Source of the DNA: Ascidiaceihabitans sp029251465
GTDB taxonomy: Bacteria > Pseudomonadota > Alphaproteobacteria > Rhodobacterales > Rhodobacteraceae
Reading direction: 5' to 3'
NCBI RefSeq assembly: GCF_042932805.1
Contig: NZ_CP170633.1
Coordinates: 2,294,001 to 2,358,000, forward strand
Length of the DNA stretch: 64,000 nt
The position numbers and the translations under genes are program-made. Shown piece after piece: positions 60,865 to 64,000 of the stretch. The first letter of the stretch is position 1; every line of letters starts with the position of its first letter. The notes under the pieces are model-generated. The model worked only from the letters and a program-made list of their open reading frames with translations, ran no database searches and was not told the DNA's origin.

Positions 60865-60902
60865 AAACCGGCGCTGGGATCCCCAAGCGCCGGTTTAATT
60901 TT
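60865..60902 (+). terminator. Intrinsic terminator after cspA
   Basis: AAACCGGCGCT (60865-60875) pairs with AGCGCCGGTTT (60886-60896), giving an eleven-base stem around GGGATCCCCA, followed by AATTTT. Confidence 0.9.
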
Positions 60903-60953
60903 GCCTGATGCAAGGGCAGACAGATCGATCCGCCCCATCATATTGCCTAGACC

Positions 60954-61244
60954 TTAGTCAAATGTGCAGCCTTTGGTGCCGACGGTGCAGTTGACCTGCG
61001 CACGGGCGCGGTGCACGTGACGTTTGATCACTTTGCGTGGTGCCGGCGTCATTTTCGCCTGCTGATACGAGATCGACTGGTTCGGTTGACCGCAGCACAC
61101 AACACCGGAAATGGTGATTGGCTGGTAGCCTGCCGGGCAAAAGTTTTCACCGTGATATGGATAGATTTTCGCTTCTGCAAATGCGGGTGCTGCGCCCATC
61201 ATCATCAGGCCGAAACCGGCTGTCAGTACTGTTTTGATACGCAT
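60954..61244 (-). CDS. Small secreted cysteine-containing protein, unknown
   Basis: A 96-residue protein with a signal peptide (about 1-24, ending APAFA). The mature part holds six cysteines (in NFCPAG, VVCCGQ, VNCTVG and KGCTF) and basic residues (KVIKRHVHRARA). It is probably periplasmic with disulfides. No family recognised. ATG 61244 has GAGGGAAG two bases upstream; a longer start at 61256 is possible. It lies alone between cspA and the P450. Confidence 0.72.
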   Translation of the reverse strand: MRIKTVLTAGFGLMMMGAAPAFAEAKIYPYHGENFCPAGYQPITISGVVCCGQPNQSISYQQAKMTPAPRKVIKRHVHRARAQVNCTVGTKGCTFD

Positions 61245-61329
61245 ATCTTCCCTCATCTGTCGATCATGCCACTATATACATGGCCAATGTGCCTGAGGAT
61301 GGTGGCAAAAGTCTAGCTTTTTCTGAACT

Positions 61330-62520
61330 TTAAAGGTCGGGGGCAAGGTGCGCGCGCATGGCAGAATACCCGCGAAACCGAACGCGCCCACCACTCGTTC
61401 GCCCCGTGATTGTGTAATCGGGAAAGGCTTGCAAAAACCGGTGCAGTGCAACGCGCCCTTCCATGCGGGCCAGCGTCAGCCCGACGCAAACATGCGGACC
61501 ACCGGCAAAGGCCAGATGACGGTTCGGCTTGCGGCTGATGTCGAAATGCGCAGGATCTGCAAACACGTCAGGATCACGGTTTGCGGCCCCGATACACAGG
61601 TGCAGGTTCGTGCCTTGCGGGATGGTCATACCGCCGATTTCAACCTCGCGCGCGGTCTCGCGATTGCCGAACTGGTTGGGCGAGGCGATGCGCAACACTT
61701 CCTCAACCACGCCCGCCATCAAGCCCGGATCGCCCAGCGCCAAGGCGCGTTGATCGGGATTGTCATGCAACAACGCCAGCCCGTTGCCAATCAGATTGGT
61801 GGTGGTTTCGTGCCCCGCATTCAGGATGAAAATACAGTTCTGGATCAACTCGATTTCGCTCAGCTGCCCTTGGGTGTCGCCGATGATCAACCGCGTCAGC
61901 ACGTCGGTTTCAGGATCACCTGGGGTCGCCTTGCGCCGCGCGATCAGGTCCTGAAGGTAGGTTTTGAACTCGCTCGCCGCCGTGTGACCACGCTGTAGTT
62001 GCGCATCCGTCAGCACCGGTTCCAGCGCGCCCAAAATCGCCAGCGACCAGTCGCGCAAGGGTGCGCGTTCCTCCATGGGAATGTCGAGCAGATTGCCGAT
62101 GATCTGGATCGGAATGATGCTGGCGAAATCCTCGATCAAATCAGGCGTGCGGGGCATTTGGGCCAACAGGTGGTCAACCGTTTCGATCAATCCTGATTCC
62201 ATCCGCGCAATTGCGCGCGGTGCCAACGCCCCCGCCATGATCCGGCGCACACGGCTGTGCAACGGCGGATCGTTGAACACGAGGCTGGTCGTGTGATGTT
62301 CAAACAACGGCGAGCCGACACCGAATTTCGGCGCAAATGCTGCCTGTTTGTCAGACGTAAACGTCGCCGTATCCTTATACACCCGCTCCAAATCGCTGTG
62401 TTTGGACAGGATAAACGACCCATCCGGTTGCGGATGCACGGGCGCATGTTTCAAAAGCGCATCGTAATATTGAAACGGGTTTTCGTGGAAATCACGCGGA
62501 AGGGATGCGAGGGTCAGCAT
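61330..62520 (-). CDS. Cytochrome P450
   Basis: A 396-residue bacterial class I P450. The oxygen-activation helix is AGHETT (235-240), the ExxR motif is EVLR (E274-R277) and the heme cysteine is C345 in FAGGPHVCVGLTLAR. No redox partner is next to it; the adrenodoxin-like ferredoxin at 6.8 kb could serve, but this is a guess. The substrate is unknown. A promoter region shared with a riboswitch-led operon lies beyond its start. Confidence 0.92.
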   Translation of the reverse strand: MLTLASLPRDFHENPFQYYDALLKHAPVHPQPDGSFILSKHSDLERVYKDTATFTSDKQAAFAPKFGVGSPLFEHHTTSLVFNDPPLHSRVRRIMAGALAPRAIARMESGLIETVDHLLAQMPRTPDLIEDFASIIPIQIIGNLLDIPMEERAPLRDWSLAILGALEPVLTDAQLQRGHTAASEFKTYLQDLIARRKATPGDPETDVLTRLIIGDTQGQLSEIELIQNCIFILNAGHETTTNLIGNGLALLHDNPDQRALALGDPGLMAGVVEEVLRIASPNQFGNRETAREVEIGGMTIPQGTNLHLCIGAANRDPDVFADPAHFDISRKPNRHLAFAGGPHVCVGLTLARMEGRVALHRFLQAFPDYTITGRTSGGRVRFRGYSAMRAHLAPDL

Positions 62521-62729
62521 TTAAGCGGTTCATTTCTCAGCAAAATTGGGTGTCTCAAAAGGTCTGTGATCATTTCTATACTGCGCTGCCTGAAAATGAG
62601 ACAGTTTTATTCATGTAGGCCAAACCAACCCGACCTTCGCAAAATGTCACCGGTCCAACAGCAACAATCAGCCTCCGGTTTGTATTTCGATTGACGACAC
62701 GGAACGCTATGCGCAAATATCGCCCAGAT

Positions 62730-62912
62730 GGTTCTCAAAACCCGCAAAGGGTGGAGGGATGAAAAGGGAATACGGTGAGGTCTAGCCAATTGGCACCGAC
62801 TCCGTGACTGCCCCCGCAACTGTGAGCGGCGAGCGCCCCCGAACGATCCACTGGCCAAAAGGCTGGGAAGGATTGGGGAAGCTGTGACCCGCAAGTCAGG
62901 AGACCTGCCATC
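62730..62912 (+). promoter_or_regulatory. Cobalamin (B12) riboswitch
   Basis: The conserved core is visible in order: GAAAAGGGAA (62761-62770), ACTGCCCCCGCAACTGT (about 62807-62823), CCACTGG (62849-62855), GCTGGGAAGG (62862-62871) and the B12 box AAGTCAGGAGACCTGCC (62893-62909). This fits the adenosylcobalamin riboswitch class. It sits in the 511-base gap between P450 and DUF1636 and points toward the latter. The remaining part of the gap (62521-62729) shows no gene, but may hold the promoter. Confidence 0.95.
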
Positions 62913-63006
62913 ATCAATGAAACTCGAACCGGGCGGGGTGTCCGGACTGGAGGCCATGATGGTTTTTACAGGCAACGCGCCTGCGCACTTACATGTTCCG
63001 ATCCAA

Positions 63007-63031
63007 GCCCCGCTGCGCCGCGGAGGGCTGC
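63007..63031 (+). promoter_or_regulatory. Hairpin covering the Shine-Dalgarno of the DUF1636 gene
   Basis: GCCCCGC (63007-63013) can pair with GCG-GA-GGGC (63020-63028), with a two-base bulge, and so covers the GGAGGG in front of the ATG at 63032. This looks like the translational switch of the cobalamin riboswitch, about 95 bases downstream of the B12 box. Pairing was found by eye only. Confidence 0.5.
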
Positions 63032-63430
63032 ATGGACCGAACAAAACACACAATTTCCGTAAGCACATCGTGCCGACACAAAGGGACCGACTGTAAACCC
63101 GGCCTTGAACTGATCGCACGCCTGCGTGCCGCATTAGACGCGGCAGGCGGGGTGTTCGCAGCTGATTTAGAAATATCTGGCGTTGCCAGCATGGCAGGTT
63201 GCGACCGGCCGTGCACTGTTGCCTATCACGCGACGGCAAAAGCCACCTACCTGTTTGGGGACATTGCCCCGGATCAGGATATGTCCGATCTGGTGGCGTT
63301 TGCAGATCAGTATCGCGCCCGCAACGATGGCTGGTTTTCCCCCACAACGCCCCCCGAAAAACGACACAGCGCACCACTGGCAAAAGTGCCTGCCGCCCTC
63401 ATTTACGCAAAAGACGAATGTGTCCAATGA
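63032..63430 (+). CDS. DUF1636 metal-binding protein
   Basis: A 132-residue cytoplasmic protein with C14 in STSCRHKG, C21 in TDCKPG, and C57/C61 in AGCDRPC, the DUF1636 (COG5469) cysteine set proposed to bind a metal. It contains PGLELIARLRAALDAAG and TAKATYLFGDIAPDQDMSDLV. The family often lies downstream of B12 riboswitches near cobalamin or cobalt uptake genes. GGAGGG precedes the ATG. It is followed 77 bases later by a binding-protein gene. Confidence 0.85.
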   Translation: MDRTKHTISVSTSCRHKGTDCKPGLELIARLRAALDAAGGVFAADLEISGVASMAGCDRPCTVAYHATAKATYLFGDIAPDQDMSDLVAFADQYRARNDGWFSPTTPPEKRHSAPLAKVPAALIYAKDECVQ

Positions 63431-63507
63431 CCAGCCGTTTCAGCAGCGCCCGTCGCGTATTTGCGCATTCCAAATCCCCCAGTCTTTCAATTCAGGAGAA
63501 AACCAAC

Positions 63508-64000
63508 ATGCAGACTGCATTTGCCCTTGTCGCCGCCATCACCGTAAACGCCTTTGCAACGGGCGCTGCCGCGCAGCCTACAGATTACCCGTTGTCCCTG
63601 ACCAATTGCGGGCGCGACATCACGATTGACCGCGCCCCCCAAAGCACCATCACCATTGGGCAATCGGCAACGGAAATCATCTATGCTCTGGGTCTTGCGG
63701 ACAAGGTTGTCGCCACCTCGGTCTGGTTCAGCGCAGTTCTGCCGGAATTCGCCGACGCAAACAGCCGGATCGAGCGTTTGGCAGACAACGACCCCAGTTT
63801 CGAGAGCGTCGTGAGCAAAAATCCTGATTTGGTCGCCGTCCAGTACGAATGGCATGTGGGCCCGTCTGGCATCGTCGGCACCCACGAAATGTTCGCCGAT
63901 CTGGGTATCGCGACCTACACGATCCCCGCGGATTGCGACACCAAGGACAACACGACCGGCGGTGACGGCACGCGCACGGGCACATTCACGCCCAGCTCGA
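63508..64000 (+). CDS. ABC transporter substrate-binding protein, BtuF/FecB-like (5' part)
   Basis: A 164-residue partial frame open to the right edge. A signal peptide (about 1-22, ending GAAAQ) is followed by LTNCGRDITIDRAPQSTITI, SATEIIYALGLADKVVATSV and NPDLVAVQYEWH, the pattern of vitamin B12, heme or siderophore-binding proteins (PF01497). AGGAGA lies ten bases before the ATG at 63508. Given the cobalamin riboswitch, uptake of B12 or a related corrinoid is the likely role. The metal- or ligand-binding residues lie mostly beyond the window. Confidence 0.85.
   Translation, partial: MQTAFALVAAITVNAFATGAAAQPTDYPLSLTNCGRDITIDRAPQSTITIGQSATEIIYALGLADKVVATSVWFSAVLPEFADANSRIERLADNDPSFESVVSKNPDLVAVQYEWHVGPSGIVGTHEMFADLGIATYTIPADCDTKDNTTGGDGTRTGTFTPSS

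Overview
The window reads as chromosomal DNA of a marine alphaproteobacterium of the order Rhodobacterales (Roseobacter group). Pointers seen in the sequence are a SAM-II riboswitch in front of metZ, an SOS box of the alphaproteobacterial form GTTC-N7-GTTC, a PhaR/phasin/PhaC/PhaZ polyhydroxyalkanoate locus with CTGC-N3-GCAG operators, FolE2 as the GTP cyclohydrolase, and several small families known mainly from this order (DUF2842, DUF6524-like, the large acidic 679-residue protein). Base composition looks even throughout. I see no rRNA, tRNA, CRISPR array, integrase or insertion sequence.

Layout. 1-5.7 kb: end of a septation protein A gene, riboswitch-controlled metZ, folE2, xseA (minus) and purD. 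5.7-9.8 kb: a minus-strand ferredoxin/FG-GAP/secreted-protein operon, an SOS box in front of an orphan DnaE2 C-terminal fragment, a peptidoglycan-binding lipoprotein and a DegP-type protease. 10-15 kb (minus): hflK-hflC-DUF2065 and rpiA-(membrane protein)-gor. 15-24 kb: GST, sdaA and two EamA exporters, thiN, the acidic protein, and an MFS exporter behind a SoxR/MerR-type promoter. 23.6-30 kb: purA, a cobalt-type nitrile hydratase operon, secG, pyrG. 30-33.6 kb: rlmJ, small proteins and a tandem TerB-like pair. 33.7-41.8 kb: a polar amino acid/amine ABC transporter followed by two glutamine-synthetase-like ligases, a class I amidotransferase and an FAD amine oxidase, resembling a gamma-glutamyl (Puu-type) amine catabolic pathway. 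42-47.8 kb: a DegT aminotransferase and the PHA locus, closed by a nested palindromic repeat. 47.9-55.4 kb: alpha/beta hydrolases, two secreted LysM plus substrate-binding-domain proteins, a VOC protein and an MFS exporter. 55.5-60.1 kb: thrS, then a four-gene bufferin-type RiPP operon (DUF2282 precursor, DUF692 enzyme, DUF2063 partner, DoxX membrane protein). 60.1-64 kb: ArsC-like protein, cold shock protein, cytochrome P450, and a cobalamin riboswitch leading a DUF1636 protein and a BtuF-like binding protein that runs off the end.

The most interesting items are the bufferin operon, the paired LysM/solute-binding fusions, the SOS box with a lone DnaE2 tail, the Puu-like cluster with a probable ATT start codon in its first permease gene, and two metal-related systems, namely the cobalt-type nitrile hydratase and the B12-riboswitch metal/cobalamin uptake genes. 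Functions are assigned from recognised sequence motifs and family memory; no database search was run.
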